From Fennellomyces sp. T-0311 (lineage: Eukaryota > Mucoromycota > Mucoromycetes > Mucorales > Lichtheimiaceae), in assembly GCA_025266875.1 (NCBI GenBank), contig JALLLT010000040.1, positions 186,001-250,000 on the forward strand: a stretch of DNA of 64,000 nucleotides, written 5' to 3'. Numbering within the stretch: position 1 is the first letter of the stretch; every line of letters begins with the position of its first letter. A model generated the notes under the pieces. The model saw nothing but the letters and a program-made list of their open reading frames with translations, ran no database searches and was not told the DNA's origin. The translations under genes and the position numbers were made by a program. This document shows positions 47,251 through 59,662 of the stretch, one piece after another.

Positions 47251-47430
47251 GAGTTTGTTAAAGAGAAAAGAATGGCCTTTGGCTGCTATTTTCCATCAAA
47301 TTAATCGGAAACTCAAAGTTGCCAAGGCAATTGTATCCATGGATACTAGCGCACAGGGTTACTGTATGTACTAGAAGCTTTCTTTTCAGCTGAAAATGGC
47401 AATATTACATAATAAATATAAGTACGTAGC

Positions 47431-50400
47431 TTATAAGCTAGAAAGTCCAAACTGAAGTAGTGCCTGGTGGAGCCTGTATTGCCTAAAATTAGTATAAAAT
47501 GCACTAAAATGTTAATTTTCTTTCTGGTTTACCTTTCAGATCTTGCTTGTGCTTCGGCAGCTCGTGCCTTGGCATCGGCTGTTTCCGTTTGTAGTAATTG
47601 CGTCAAATCGTTCCAGCCAGACTGTAGAGTATCATGCTTGGACTCATAATCACTACGCTCCTTGGATTCTTGCTGTAACCGGTCCTCTAATGTTTTCACT
47701 TTGGTCTCCAGCTCGGACTCACGCTGTTTAAATGCTTCTTGCTGAGCATGCTGGCACGACTCAATGTCCGATAATCGCGCTTTGTACTCTGCTTCAGTAG
47801 CTGTCACCTTCTCCTTGTGCTCCAACTCAGTGTCAACCAAGCTTTTCTTGTACTTTGCTTCAATATCAAACATCTTCTGCTTATATTCGTCTCGTTCGTT
47901 CTACCGCAAACATGCGTAAGTATAAATCGATACCGAGTTAAAAAGCTTCACTTTTTGTTACCTTCAATGCCAATAATTGCGCCTCGCTTGACCGCTTCAA
48001 CTCCTCCAGCTCCTGCTGTAACCTTGCCATATTCTTTTCTCGTTCCTGACCCAATCGATTGCTTTCGTTTTCCAAATACTCGACTCTTGCCGACAGTGTT
48101 TCGTTCGTGCTTTGCATGGACTTACACCGTTCTGCAAGCTGCTCATTATCTTCACTGCATTCCCGAATATCCCGATGAAGTCTTGCAATCATATTGGCTT
48201 GTGCCTCTGCCTGCTTTTGTGCCTCATCCAATTCGTCCTCTGCCGTCGCCAACTTGTCAACGAGCGCCTGTTTGCTTTCTTCCAATTCCATGACCATGGC
48301 CTGTTGATTCTTTGCCAGATCCAAATACTCCTTTTGTTGAATAATTAGTTCTTGGTTCTTCTGAGTCAACTCTTGGATATTTTGGGTGTGTTCCTTCAGC
48401 TGGGTCTCTTGCTGAGCAATTTTTTGGTCACGTTCCTTGATTTGTGTTTCGGAACGATAAGCTCCACCGACGGATCTCAGTTTGGCATATACTTTCCACC
48501 ATGGCCATTCGCGAAGCGTTACATAGATCCTTGCATTTCGTTGAATCACCTTGATATATTCAGTTTGTCGCTGAACGCGTGTCATTTGCTGTCGCGAAAT
48601 ATATCCTCGACACATGGCCTGGAACCCGGTAATGTAGCTTGATAGGTGCTTGTCGCGGACCTCTTCCAGTTCAGCAAGGACAGTTGCTTTGAAAAATACC
48701 TTTGTTGTACCAATTCTGTATCGCTCTGGATCAAGTTTCATGTAATTCAACAAAGTCTGACACGCGCTGCGACCGTCGACGAATTGTTGTGTGGGTGGCA
48801 GTTGGTTGGGACATAAAAGCTCGTAGCGTTTGCGGAAGTCATCAAAGGAGAGACGGTTGGGGAAACCTTTGCGGCAAATACGGATACCTTCAAGGACACC
48901 ATTGCATCTGAGCTGTTTCAAGACGAGAGTGTTGTCGATTTCGCCGGCACGTTTGTTGTTGTTGGGTAGAATGCAGCGGATAAATCGAGGTGTCGTATGT
49001 TCCAACGTATTCATCAATGCCACCAACTGTTGCTTGTGACGCTGGCCGACTGTTCGGAAGGAACCGGCACCTTTGCGTAGTTTCATCAATGCCAATGCCG
49101 AGTTCTCGTGCTGTTTGTCGTTTTCCGCTAGATATTCCTCGAATAGCTGTGCAACGTACGGTTGACTAGATTGTGCAAGAAGCCGTGTGACATCCTCGTT
49201 GAGCGGGTCCTTGTTCTTTTCAATCCATCCCTTGGTTGAGTAAGATACAGGTCCGGCATAATGTTCAACCAAAAATCCTTCACTGAAACGGAGTGGTTTG
49301 TACTTGATGTCACTGCCACCTTTGGCCCAGACCTTGTTCAGTTTTTCCAAAAATCGTTTGTCCGTGCCTTGAGGTGCTACACATTCTTCTTCAAGGCATG
49401 ATAGGATACCAATGGGCTATGCAACGGTGTGAGTGAAAGGTACATGCGAAAACGTGCGAGAAAAAAAGCCTACATTGTGCTTTTCGATCAAATTGATAGT
49501 TGGTTGCAGATCCAACCCGAAGTCAATATAGTTCCAATCGATCTTTTCTCTCTCGTATTCTTCCTGCTCAAGCTCAAACATGCTGTGGTTGAAAAACTGC
49601 TGCAACTTTTCGTTGGTGTAGTTGATGCACAGTTGCTCGAAACTGTTAACCTATGCCATTGATCAATATCACCACGCTACACAGTTATTTTTGCTTACAT
49701 CAAAGATTTCAAAACCAGCAATATCGAGCACGCCAATAAAGTGAGTCTTTTGCAAGGATTTGTGCGGATCCAGAGCTCGATTCAAGCGCTCGACCATATT
49801 CGCAAAGTTCCGTTCGTACAATATTTTGGCCAACGCAACAAGACTTGCCTGAACTTGGCTGGGTGATTTGTGCTGAACGACACTTTCGTTGCCGGCTTTT
49901 AGTCTTGGTTGCAAAAGACTCTTTTTAAAATCTAGGGCAGGCACGCCGAGTAAGTGGCATACCCGCTCGATGGAGGTAAAGTCGCGAATATCAGCTCGAT
50001 CAAAGCGCGATTCAGAAGTCACTTGGATGTTGCCTATATGCAATACAGCGGCCACGATGCGGAACAGATCGAATTTTTCCTTATCTGAGAGCCCCATAAT
50101 ATCCAACGCATTCTTTAGAGAAAGGATGGTTAGCAGTGCGATGAAATCAATGTATTATTTGTGTACCATAAGATGTTGGTAATCCTCTCCGTCATCCACA
50201 CCATCAATCCTGATACTGGAATTCTTGGTAAAGGTATAATCCTTTGCACTCTTTCCGCCGAGGAGTAATTGCTCCTTGATGGACTCATCCGCACTCAGCA
50301 GCTGGTAAAAAACGTGATAGTTACGTTCCTGGATATTCTGCTGATGTACGCGCGACTGCTCCAGCAAGTACCACTCGATATTGGCACCGCTGATTTGTGC

Positions 50401-51425
50401 GCGATTGTTGAACTTGATACGAATAAATTTGCCCTACAATAACGACGGTTACTTTTCAGACGATTATAAATCGATGAGGAGTACTTACAAACCGAGAAGA
50501 ATTGTTATTGCGAATTGTTTGGGCATTTCCAAAAGCTTCCAGGATAGGATTTGCTTGCAAGATTTGCTGCTCGATCTCTGTAGCCTGGCCCGAACGAGCA
50601 CTGTTTGCAACTGCGGCCAAATACTGAATCACGATTTTTGTGTTTTCGGTTTTGCCTGCGCCCGACTCTCCCCTAACGAAATGTAAGTCGAAAAATCAAC
50701 TGTGAAAAAAAATGCCTCCGATTTCCTTACGTGATAAGAATGGACTGATCTGAATTTTCCTGCACCATGCTGTGATACGCTTGATCAGCCACGGCGTAAA
50801 TATGAGGCGGCAGTTCCCCTCGTCGCCGAGCTTTGTACGATTGAATGTACTCCTGCGAATAGATAGGCAGTTTTCGATACGGGTTGACGGCTACCAAAAA
50901 CAAACCCGAGTATGTCTGCAGGTCATTGTTTAGTTTTTCCCTATTTTGCATGTGCTAATTATCAACTTGCATAAATTTCGCTGGCATGGTAACGCAGCGT
51001 CAAGTTGTAAATGACAGATGGCTCGTTCAAATGGGTCAGCTCGGCCATATCATCCACTCTGTCGAATTTGGGTGGATTCATTGGATACACCTTCTCTGCA
51101 TCGACCAAGGATGTCTATCTCTAAACATAAGTCGCTCGTGTCCCTATTCATTGTCCTCTGTTTATTTTACCTGGCCATTGGTAAATTCTACCTCCATCTT
51201 GCGCCTGGATGACCGTGGACTCTTTTCAGAGATAATCTGCCCTTGGACATATGCGTGTCTCTCGTCCTCAATCCAGACCCAGCGCTTCTCACTGAACCGG
51301 GCTTGATTGACAGCGTCCTGGACGTTATCCAAATGTGGCACGAATTTCTTGGTGCCATGACTATGAATGTACGTGCCTCCGATGGATTCACGTTGCGGCG
51401 ACGGAGACGATGCTGTAGTGATCAT
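47431..51425 (-). CDS. class II myosin heavy chain with short tail
   Basis: Actin motor. Exons: 47431-47482, 47533-47900, 47962-49416, 49474-49650, 49699-50112, 50167-50433, 50489-50672, 50731-50915, 50971-51114 and 51171-51425 (3501 nt, 1166 residues). N-terminal SH3-like subdomain ([16 protein letters not shown]), then the motor: [13 protein letters not shown]-loop [12 protein letters not shown], switch I NNNSSRFGKF, switch [29 protein letters not shown] and the converter. Two IQ-like segments precede the class II hallmark [10 protein letters not shown]. About 330 residues of coiled coil follow, then a stop. Conventional fungal myosin II tails are three times longer (S. pombe Myo2 has about 1500 residues). 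The intron 50916-50970 has a GC-AG border (donor GCAAGT). Confidence 0.92.
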
Positions 51426-51632
51426 TGGATATAAAGAAAGAAAAAGAAAAAAGGTAAGGATCGCAATGATAAAAGATTCGAATTCTGTTTTAGGGATGTT
51501 GCAGCTTCAAAGCTTTGAAAACAACCAGGAAAGGAAATAATGCATTCTTGGCTGTGGAGAACGTGACCGAGAATGTAAACTTGTTTTTTTTTTTTTTTTC
51601 GTTTATTGTTTTATACCGAGATGCTGCTTTTG

Positions 51633-54473
51633 TTACTGCTGCTGCAGTTTCTCTACTTGTTCTGCCAATGACGCAACAAGCTCTTCTAACTGTACTCGCT
51701 TCTCACGTTCCTCCTGCAGCTCTTTGCGGAGCTTATCCACTTCGTTCTTTGTGTAGTTCTTCAGTTTAGTTTCAAGCACTTCGTTACCACTCGATGGGAC
51801 GTTGAATCGAGAAGCAATGTTACGAACACCAGTGGGCCGTACTGGCTCGCTGGCCTCCTCTTCCTTCTTTTCCGATTCATGCGCTGGTGCAGGTTCCCAC
51901 ATGCGGCGTTGCACTGGCTTTAAGTTCTTAAATTCAGGCGCAACTCCTCCAAATGGCGTTGGGAATTTTGCGAAAATTGGCTTCACAGGTTTAGCAGGTG
52001 GCGAGGCCTTCTTTTCCTCCTCTTCCTCCTTTTTGGGCTCCTCCTCAGGTTCCTATGACAACAGTCAGTTTGTCATCCCTTCCTTTTCTGTAACTACCAT
52101 GGGTATTTTACCTTGGCTAGGTCCTGCTTGAGAAGCTCCATTTGACTAGGTTCTTCCTTGCGTGCTTCGGGTGCACGTCTTGCTCTACCTGGACGTGCGC
52201 GTGCAGGTGTGGAAAGCTTGGGTCCTGTAGGCTGCAAATCCAAACTCTTTTTCTCTTCTTCTGGCGAAGAAACTGCCTCTGGGCTCTTTACTTCTTCGGT
52301 GGATACGTCGTCCTCCTTCACAGATTCCCCCTCCTTGGGACTACCCTTTTCTTCTTCAGCAGTTTCCTTCAGGATAGCTTCCTCTTCCTTCGGGCTCTCC
52401 TCGAGACTAGCCTTTGAACCTTCTTCTTCCTTCGGGCTTTCCTTGGGAGCTTCTTCTTCCTTTTCAACTGGACTGGCTTGTTCTTCCTTGGGGCTAGCTA
52501 CACTTTCTGGTCTGGCAGCAGGTTTGGGAGGAGGAGACGCCACATCCTTAGTTTCTTCGGGAGAAGATACTGGAGCAGGCGATACAGGCTGTTCAGGCTC
52601 AACAGGTGCTTCACTCGAAGGTCTGCTAGTGGGCAAAGATGGTCGTTCAGGCACAGGTGGCGATGCGGGTGGAGGAGATGCTTTCTTTTCTTCCGGCTCT
52701 TCCTTGACAGGTTCAGCCTTTTTATAGCAGTTAGCATGTGCATTTACTCACTCGACATATGTACAAACCTCTTCTTCTTTGGGCGACTCGACAGGCTTTG
52801 GAGGTGATGCGACAGGAGGTGGAGGAGTGGTTTCTTCAGGAATCGTAGGTGGTGGTACCTCGGCAGGTTGTGGCTCATGAATTGATTCGGAAGCAGTCGA
52901 AGGTGGACGCGACGACTTGCTTGGGAGTGGTGGCGCACGTGCGCTAATGCCAGACGATACTCTTGAAGAGCTAGCGGTACTGAATGATTGCTGCGATCCA
53001 GACGAAGTGACTGACTTGCGCGAACGCACTGGTGGCGGAGACGCGATGCTTTCCTCCTCAATCTCCTTTACAAAGTTGCTTGGGAACACACCGGTCTGTC
53101 CACGTTCCGTTGTACCCTTCCACCAGCCATCATCTACATTCTTGTCAATCACATTCACATATTCGCCACGCAATAAGTTCAATTCATCATCGTTCTCGGC
53201 GTCATAGGGATGCAATACGATCGCCTTGGCAACTGTTTCCGTATGAGTATTTTTAGGTGCCTGAGCACGTGTTCACTTACCAAATTTCTCAGTGGGTTGT
53301 TCTTGATCAAACTTACTGACGGGGACCGCGGGGGTTTCGTCTTTTACAGGAGATTCGGCGGGAGGTGGTGATGGCTTCTCAGCAGGTGGCGGCGATGGCT
53401 TCTCGACTGGAGGAGGAGACGCCTTTTCAACTGGAGGCGGCGAGGCCTTTTCCTTTTGAACTGCGTCAGTACCCAACCGCTTGCACAAAACAAACACTTA
53501 CTGGCTCCGCAGCTTTCTTGGGAGCGCCGGCCTTTTTCAATTGTGGAAAGCCACCTGCCAACAAACTTCCTATGCCACCTTGTTTGACACCATAAGCGGC
53601 CAATTTGAAAGCTGGCTTGCTGGCTTTAAACGGCGAGTGTTTAGCATACAAAAACACGATCCATATATTTTGAACCTACGCTCAGCCTCTTCATTCGACT
53701 CTGTGCTAACTGCTGATACATCGGATGACTGGGCACCCATATCAGGTCGTCCAGGCATATCGATTTCCTCCACAAACTTGTTCCATGACGTTGAGTTCAC
53801 CCATGCATTTGCTTAATATTTCCTTCATATCACTTACCTCTCCTGGAAATCGTCCCACTTTGCCTTTAATTTCGCCCTGGAGCCAGCCATCTTCGAGACG
53901 CTCATGTAGCGTGGCAATATCACCACGGTGAAGCGTCAACTCGTCGGGTCCTTGCATTGCATAATCCACCATCACTCTCGCCATACCAATGACCTTAGGT
54001 TTGGCTAATATACACCTATTAGTCGCCATCTGGCCCAGTAACCCCATTTCCTAAATACCTGGAGGAGGCGGTGAAGCTGCTTCGACCAGGTCGTCAGCCT
54101 CTTTGGCTTCGTCCTTGGCTTCGTCCTTGGCTTCGTCCTTGGCTTCGTCCTTGGCTTCCTCTTTGGAATCATCTTGAGCTGATGCTGGTTCGACAAACTT
54201 TTCAGGGATTCCATCAGTACAGTTTAGCAAGGTATTTGAGCTGTTGACTTACATTGCTGGGGAAAAAACCACTCGAACCGTCATCTTTCTTACCAACCCA
54301 CCAATCGGGGTCAGAGCTATCGGTAACAGTGACAATGTCACCCTTACTCAAAGCGAGCTCGTCGTCTCGCTGAGGGTCGTAAGCATGATGGGCGGTAACA
54401 ATCGTAGGTCCTTGAATGCGGGGTTGAGCAAAAAGTAAAGAAATGATTTACGTGTGTTCAACTCACCAGCCAT
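51633..54473 (-). CDS. three-SH3 adaptor with proline-rich linker and C-terminal coiled coil (CIN85/CD2AP-like layout)
   Basis: 783 residues in ten exons: 51633-52052, 52112-52717, 52769-53232, 53281-53452, 53502-53623, 53680-53776, 53838-54004, 54059-54197, 54253-54410 and 54467-54473. SH3-1 (about 5-58: AHHAYDPQRDDELALSKGD, DWWVGKK, GFFPSNFV); SH3-2 (about 105-160: ARVMVDYAMQGPDELTLHRGD, GWLQGEI, GRFPGEFV); SH3-3 (about 300-355: VLHPYDAENDDELNLLRGEY, GWWKGTT, GVFPSNFV). Between and after them are Lys/Glu/Pro/Ser repeats, and the last 45 residues are a coiled coil (NEVDKLRKELQEERE). The first exon has only 7 nt. The layout resembles CIN85/CD2AP and, loosely, Sla1. It should bind proline-rich proteins such as the WASP encoded nearby; this is inferred. 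Confidence 0.9.
54107..54170. repeat. 12-bp coding tandem repeat in the SH3 adaptor
   Basis: The unit TTGGCTTCGTCC is repeated four times, with a fifth worn copy. On the minus strand it encodes a run of Ala-Lys-Asp-Glu. It keeps the frame and probably varies in copy number between strains. Confidence 0.85.
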
Positions 54474-55208
54474 TGTATCGGGAAAAGAATAACCTTGGCG
54501 AATATGCAAAATTGAACAATTTGAACTTGCCCCACGTGTGTAACCTTAGTGCACATGCGGGCTTACCCTGTCATTTTTCCAGTATGCGTTTCGTTCTTTT
54601 GGCCCTTCATTTTCCGCCACCATGTTCTATGACAGCCGGAGGAAACGTCGATCAGCTATCCGTTTGGTTGCCTGGTGCGGATTTATCGATAACAACTATT
54701 CGTCTCGGTGCCTGAATTCAGGTCGCTGTGGTTACGTCCTGCTGATAAAATAATTTGTCGACTGACTCGGTACCACATTCCCCTCCATGCGCAATATTAG
54801 GTGTCCGAAGCTGATGCACTCTTTACCCACCAGAAATCGACCGAAGACCAAGAACGCACGCAGGCAGCGAGTTCCTTGACTGACAAAGCCTTCAACGCAC
54901 TATCCAATAGCTGATCATACGTGCCACACTGAGTGACAACATCAGGGTCGTACCTTTAAATGCACTACTTTATCGTTTCTATTGGCTACACGATACTCAG
55001 CTGCATGAACCGAAGGCTTCCAGCTTGTGAAACTGATATTGGTACCATCCAAGTAGCGAAGGATGGAGCGTAGAGCGACAATTTTGCATGCACGTGGACA
55101 AGCATAGAAAAGTATCATTCCAATGCTGGAGTGACGCGCCTTTCTTCATTCACCGGTACACTTTTATTCTTTCTTCTTTACAAAGCTTTTTTGGGTCCAC
55201 CATCTCAC
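54474..55208. promoter_or_regulatory. divergent promoter region between SH3 adaptor and F-box/TPR/LRR gene
   Basis: 735 bp between divergently transcribed genes. An open frame upstream of the chosen F-box gene start (55131-55208) would add a hydrophobic N-terminus (LLFFLLYKAFL); it was not preferred, because it would put a cytosolic F-box protein behind a membrane anchor. No clear element is seen. Confidence 0.4.
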
Positions 55209-57589
55209 ATGAGCAAACGAAAGCATTCAAACATATCCCTAGCTCCCTCCAAACGAATGGCTTCCGTAAATGCGAAAGACAGCTCATGGCACTCGCTCTA
55301 TAGCGACAATCCATGGCAGGACCTATACGACATGTACGACCAAGCATTAAGCGAGAATGACTACAGAGACGTCGCAGGATCTGTTTCCACCGCCATTATC
55401 AAGCTTACCGAACAGTTTGTGTCATTGCTTGACCTGCGCGCTCGCGCACATGGGCATTCAAGAGAATTCCAACAAGGTCTCAATGATGGGTTTAAAATGA
55501 TTGCCGAAGCACCTACTTGTGCACTTGGCTACATCCGCACAGGTCATATCTACAGCCTCCAAGGCGACTTGGTGAAAGCACTGGAAGTCTTACTCAAGGG
55601 ATTATCTTGTGTACCTGCTTACGACGCAAACTATGCATCACTGCAACAAGATGCAATCGAGGCGGAAAGCCGGATGAGCGATTATGTGAACGACCTTGGC
55701 CGCGAAGCACGTTTTGACAAAGCATTGAGAATAGCCTGGGATCTGATCCACGTACATCAAAAATCACCGACAGGCTATTTGTGTGCAGGCGGTCTGCATT
55801 TGATGCAAGGTCGCGCCCAGGCTGCAATTGACATGTATCAAGAAGGTCTTCAGCAAGTATCAGATTCGGATACCAAATATCGTCTCCTTGTCCTTCAACT
55901 GCAACTGGCAACAGATATGCGCGATCGCCGCTTGGATATTATCTCTTGTCTTCCCTTTGATTTAATGTCACCGATTCTTTCTCGTCTCAGTATGCCCGAA
56001 CTCATTATCTGCATGGACGTTTCCCGAGCCTGGAGCGAACGCATACTTCAATGTACTGATGCCTGGCGCCGACTCGAGGTTACATTCAAGTATGAAATGT
56101 CTCTTGTCAAGAATGTCAGCGAACATATACGCCATTTGAAGATTGATGCCGGTGGTGAATCCACAGATACTTGTTTACGGCTGATTGCCAACAGAGAGAT
56201 TGCCAATTTGGAATCGTTAGGTAACTGTTGACAACAAAAATAATGGCATGGCAACTGATGAACCGGTTACTTTCAGAAATCGACACAGCTTTTCGACAAG
56301 CACCAACTGTACGACGTTTCTTTTCGGCGTTTCGAGAAGTCGGCACATCACTGCGAACACTCAACCTCAAATTCTCCCGTACCAACGATCATCCTCCTCC
56401 TCTTGTCCCCATCCTTGCATTATGCCCCTCACTCACACACGTTATCTACCATACATGGAACTTGCGACGACAAGATGTCAAAGGGGTCCGAATAAGTCAA
56501 AAATTTCCCTTGACACATTTAGACCTATTTACGGACCGATCTATCGAAAGCGCTGAGCTAGAAGCTGTCCTACGGCACTGTCCGAAAATGCTATGTTTGG
56601 TTCTGTACAAGTGCCATCCTGACTGTCTGAGACTTATCCCCGAATACTGCAAGGAGGTCGAATACTTTAGCCTGAACAGAAGCAACTTTTTAAAAAGCAG
56701 TGGCCATTGGGATCAAATACCGAACAACGAGAGCGCCGGTGGAGGTTTACGTTCGTTGAGCATCTACACAAGCGACATCATTGGACCTCAAGGGGTGGTA
56801 CAGTTCATCAACATGAACAAGGATACCGTAGGCGAATTGGCATTAGGCATCGGTGATGGAGATCGATCGTTTACTACGCTTATTCAACCTTGGGCATCAC
56901 TAGCTCTTTTCGAATGGAATCTCCAATTGCGCAAGATTGATTTTTCACTTGAACGATGCAGCACCGCAATCTTGTGTACAATGATCTCCCGATGTCCAAA
57001 TTTAGAAATTGTCAAACTGGATCGGACAAGCTCCTTGACCGACGAAGTCTTTTGTACGCTTGCTGAATTGACCAAGTTGTACCAACTGGAACTAGCCGGT
57101 GGCACGAGTACCCGCATCACAGACGAAGGATTGTCGTGGTTTTTCTCACAAATTCAAAACATGAACCGCTTGCGTGTGGTTTGTCTCTCGGATATGCCCC
57201 CGATCAAGGGTAACAGTCTTCTAGCTCTTGCCAAGGTCAAGAGCTTGAGAAAACTTACAATACGACGATGTCAAGGCATTTTGGATCCGGCAGTGGATCA
57301 ATTTGCTGAGGCTTTGGTCAATTCATCCATTGCATTGGAGGAAATTACGTTCTATGTCATGGCGAGTATTACGAACGCGGCATTGGTAAAACTGGGTCAA
57401 ATCAAAACATTGAGTGATATGACGCTGATCCGGTGCTCCCGAATTGATGACGAGGGAATTGATGGGCTTTTAAAGCAGTGGAAGTCATTTAAACGGCTAT
57501 ATATACACGGGTGCTTCCGTGTGCGGCAAACTACCATGTATTACAGTCAAGGGCGAGTCCCAGAAGCCTTTTCTCGAATTTCTTCATAG
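55209..57589 (+). CDS. F-box protein with N-terminal TPR-like and C-terminal leucine-rich repeats
   Basis: 774 residues in two exons (55209-56220 and 56277-57589; 56-nt intron; 2325 nt). The N-terminal 230 residues contain helical TPR-like units (ALGYIRTGHIYSLQGDLVKAL; GYLCAGGLHLMQGRAQAAIDMY). The F-box follows at about 240-290 (CLPFDLMSPILSRLSMPEL with MDVSRAWSERIL). The rest is a chain of irregular leucine-rich repeats typical of SCF substrate receptors (LRSLSIYTSD, CPNLEIVKLDRTSSLTD, LRKLTIRRCQGI, LSDMTLIRCSRIDDEG). Mucoralean genomes carry many such F-box/TPR/LRR genes. The substrate is unknown. An alternative start at 55131 exists; 55209 is preferred because the sequence after it is Lys/Arg/Ser-rich and cytosolic. 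Confidence 0.85.
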
Positions 57590-57906
57590 CCCTACAATAA
57601 ACCAATGTGTAAATACATATGTAACTTGAATATGGGTACTACATAATCTCTACTGCAGGTTAACATAAAGAGTTTTTAGTGTTTGATCTCCATCCCACGT
57701 AGCAGAAGCTGCACAAGGAAGGTCCTATCCAGCTTTTGTCTCTTGTAAAAACGCCTAATTTTTACTCAACCGGGATAGTTTAATATCGCAAGCAAAGTAT
57801 TCAATATCTTACAACAGAAAATAAGAGCATATTTACACACGATGTTTATGAGCGTAAAGTTGCATGACATGAAATATATACTATTTACATTCGGAAAAAA
57901 ATAGCG
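57590..57906. other. short intergenic 3' region
   Basis: The 317-bp shared 3' flank of two convergent genes, AT-rich. Nothing beyond possible polyadenylation signals (AATAAA near 57596) is seen. Confidence 0.5.
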
Positions 57907-58911
57907 CTATGTAAATCGGTAGCTTGAATATTGCCCGTATTGTTGATCATTCTGGTCGATAGGTACTTGAACAATCGGGAACTGCCCTGCTTGTTGATAT
58001 TGCGGCTGCGGAATCTGGACAACCTGCGGAATCTGGTATTGCGCTTGAGAAGGGGCCCCTGTCGCTGGTGAATATGAATACAGTCCACCTTGATGTCCGG
58101 TTGCTGTAGGTACGTAGGTGTAGCTTGGCTGATTGATAATGAGCGGCTTCTTATCCCCTGCGGGCCAATGCCGCTGTAGCGCCCACAAGGCAAACAACAA
58201 ACCAAAAAGTCCCATCATCTCCACTACGACAAAGTCAATGATCATAGCTGTTAAAGACAACGATACAGTTAAAGGTGGGAGAAAATACAAAGCCGTAATT
58301 CCAGCGCTAGCTATAAGAGGGGCGCAGAGATATAAAAACAAAGTTTTGAGATATGGACGTAAAGCCTGATATGCAAAGAGAACTTGCGTGAGCGCTAAAA
58401 GAGCAAAGAGCCATATTCCAAAGATGTTGACATATTCCAAGCCTGGAAGCGCCAGCAAGGGATCGGTAGAGAATGAGATGCAGAACCCAATGTTGGTACC
58501 GATCAGTGTGACGAGCCATGTGTATGCGAACCGTGCACTGAAAAGTTCGACGCCTAGACCCTTCTTTGGCCGCTTGTGTCCGACCATTGGCTGATTTACA
58601 ATGATGGCAATATGGCAAGTCCGGAAAAAGACAGCATAGACGAATGGAATAAACATCCGCTCGAAAAAGATGTACGAGATTGTACTGTCGGCTGCTTGAC
58701 GGTATGTTGTCGTTTGGAAGACGGCGCCCGATATTAACAGTATATAGAGGAGTTTTTTGGCGAGGCAAAAGACGCCACCAAGAAAGATAAACGTGTATTG
58801 CCAGCGATGTTGTCCGGCTTTCACAGCTTGGATAATCGATGCACATATTGTCACAAAACTGAGCGCAGCGACGGGTACGTTGAATCCGTATAATATACCG
58901 TAGGAATCCAT
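57907..58911 (-). CDS. seven-transmembrane protein, family copy 2
   Basis: Single exon, 334 residues, ATG at 58909-58911. Seven hydrophobic segments: about 10-32, 40-66, 82-110, 130-152, 165-188, 195-220 and 225-255. TM7 carries the family signature VEMMGLFGLLFALWALQRHW. The loop after TM3 is basic (GHKRPKKG). The tail of about 75 residues is Gln/Pro/Tyr-rich with repeats of the type PQVVQIPQP and FPIVQVPID and ends QYGQYSSYRFT, nearly as copy 5. No signal peptide. I do not recognise a named family; a receptor or transporter role cannot be decided from sequence. It lies in a run of four minus-strand paralogues. Confidence 0.8.
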   Translation of the reverse strand: MDSYGILYGFNVPVAALSFVTICASIIQAVKAGQHRWQYTFIFLGGVFCLAKKLLYILLISGAVFQTTTYRQAADSTISYIFFERMFIPFVYAVFFRTCHIAIIVNQPMVGHKRPKKGLGVELFSARFAYTWLVTLIGTNIGFCISFSTDPLLALPGLEYVNIFGIWLFALLALTQVLFAYQALRPYLKTLFLYLCAPLIASAGITALYFLPPLTVSLSLTAMIIDFVVVEMMGLFGLLFALWALQRHWPAGDKKPLIINQPSYTYVPTATGHQGGLYSYSPATGAPSQAQYQIPQVVQIPQPQYQQAGQFPIVQVPIDQNDQQYGQYSSYRFT

Positions 58912-59662
58912 ATGTTATTTTTTTTAATCTAGTGAAAAGCAACTCACAACTTAAATGGCTGTAAGGGATTTTTAAACTGTTTGTACTAGTGTTACAATCT
59001 CGGCTGTGCTGTGGCTGTGTCCACTATTTTGGATTTAGGCTCCCAGTGGCGGCTTTGAAACAGCGAAACTGTGGCTGTGTGTACATAGTGTTGCCGGAAA
59101 GCAATGCCGTTAGTCAGTAAAGCACAATTTCTCTGATAAAACATATCAGTGCGGGAAATCCGTATGGTAAATACTTTTCGAACACATATTTTTTACCACA
59201 TTCGTATACCTAGCGATGCATAATTTCTAGACATGCGACAAGATCTTTTCTGATCACACGACTGCTGCTTTCTGGTGACACACCTCCCAAAGACATTCGT
59301 TGTGTAACTAGTATAGATGAAATAGCCTATACGTTTAGTTGATAAGAAGCTCAAGGCCTATGGAAGTACTTCGCTCACGGTTTGTATCACACTATTTACT
59401 TCGTTTCTTAAAAATAGTGTGCCATTCAGCTTATACAACTGGCTATTCTTGGCCCTTCATGTATCACTCGGAAAAAATGCAAGGAGAATTACACCTTTCA
59501 GGATTCTAAGCTTAGAATATGATGGACACGTATCCAGATAACCTACGGAACATTTGTGTTACTCGACAAAATACCTTTACCGTTGGCGTAGCTTTTGCTA
59601 ATCATTGATAATTGTACCTATAGGGATAGGATATAAACAAATTACTTTGACTTTAATACACA
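58912..59662. other. upstream region of 7TM copy 2
   Basis: About 750 bp. Contains two GTGGCTGTGTG motifs (near 59001 and 59074), also found upstream of copy 4. Otherwise AT-rich with no ORF of interest. Confidence 0.5.

Noticed and set aside
52158..52727. 189-codon plus-strand Ser/Gly-rich ORF
   Set aside because: Antisense of the Lys/Glu/Pro/Ser linker of the SH3 adaptor.
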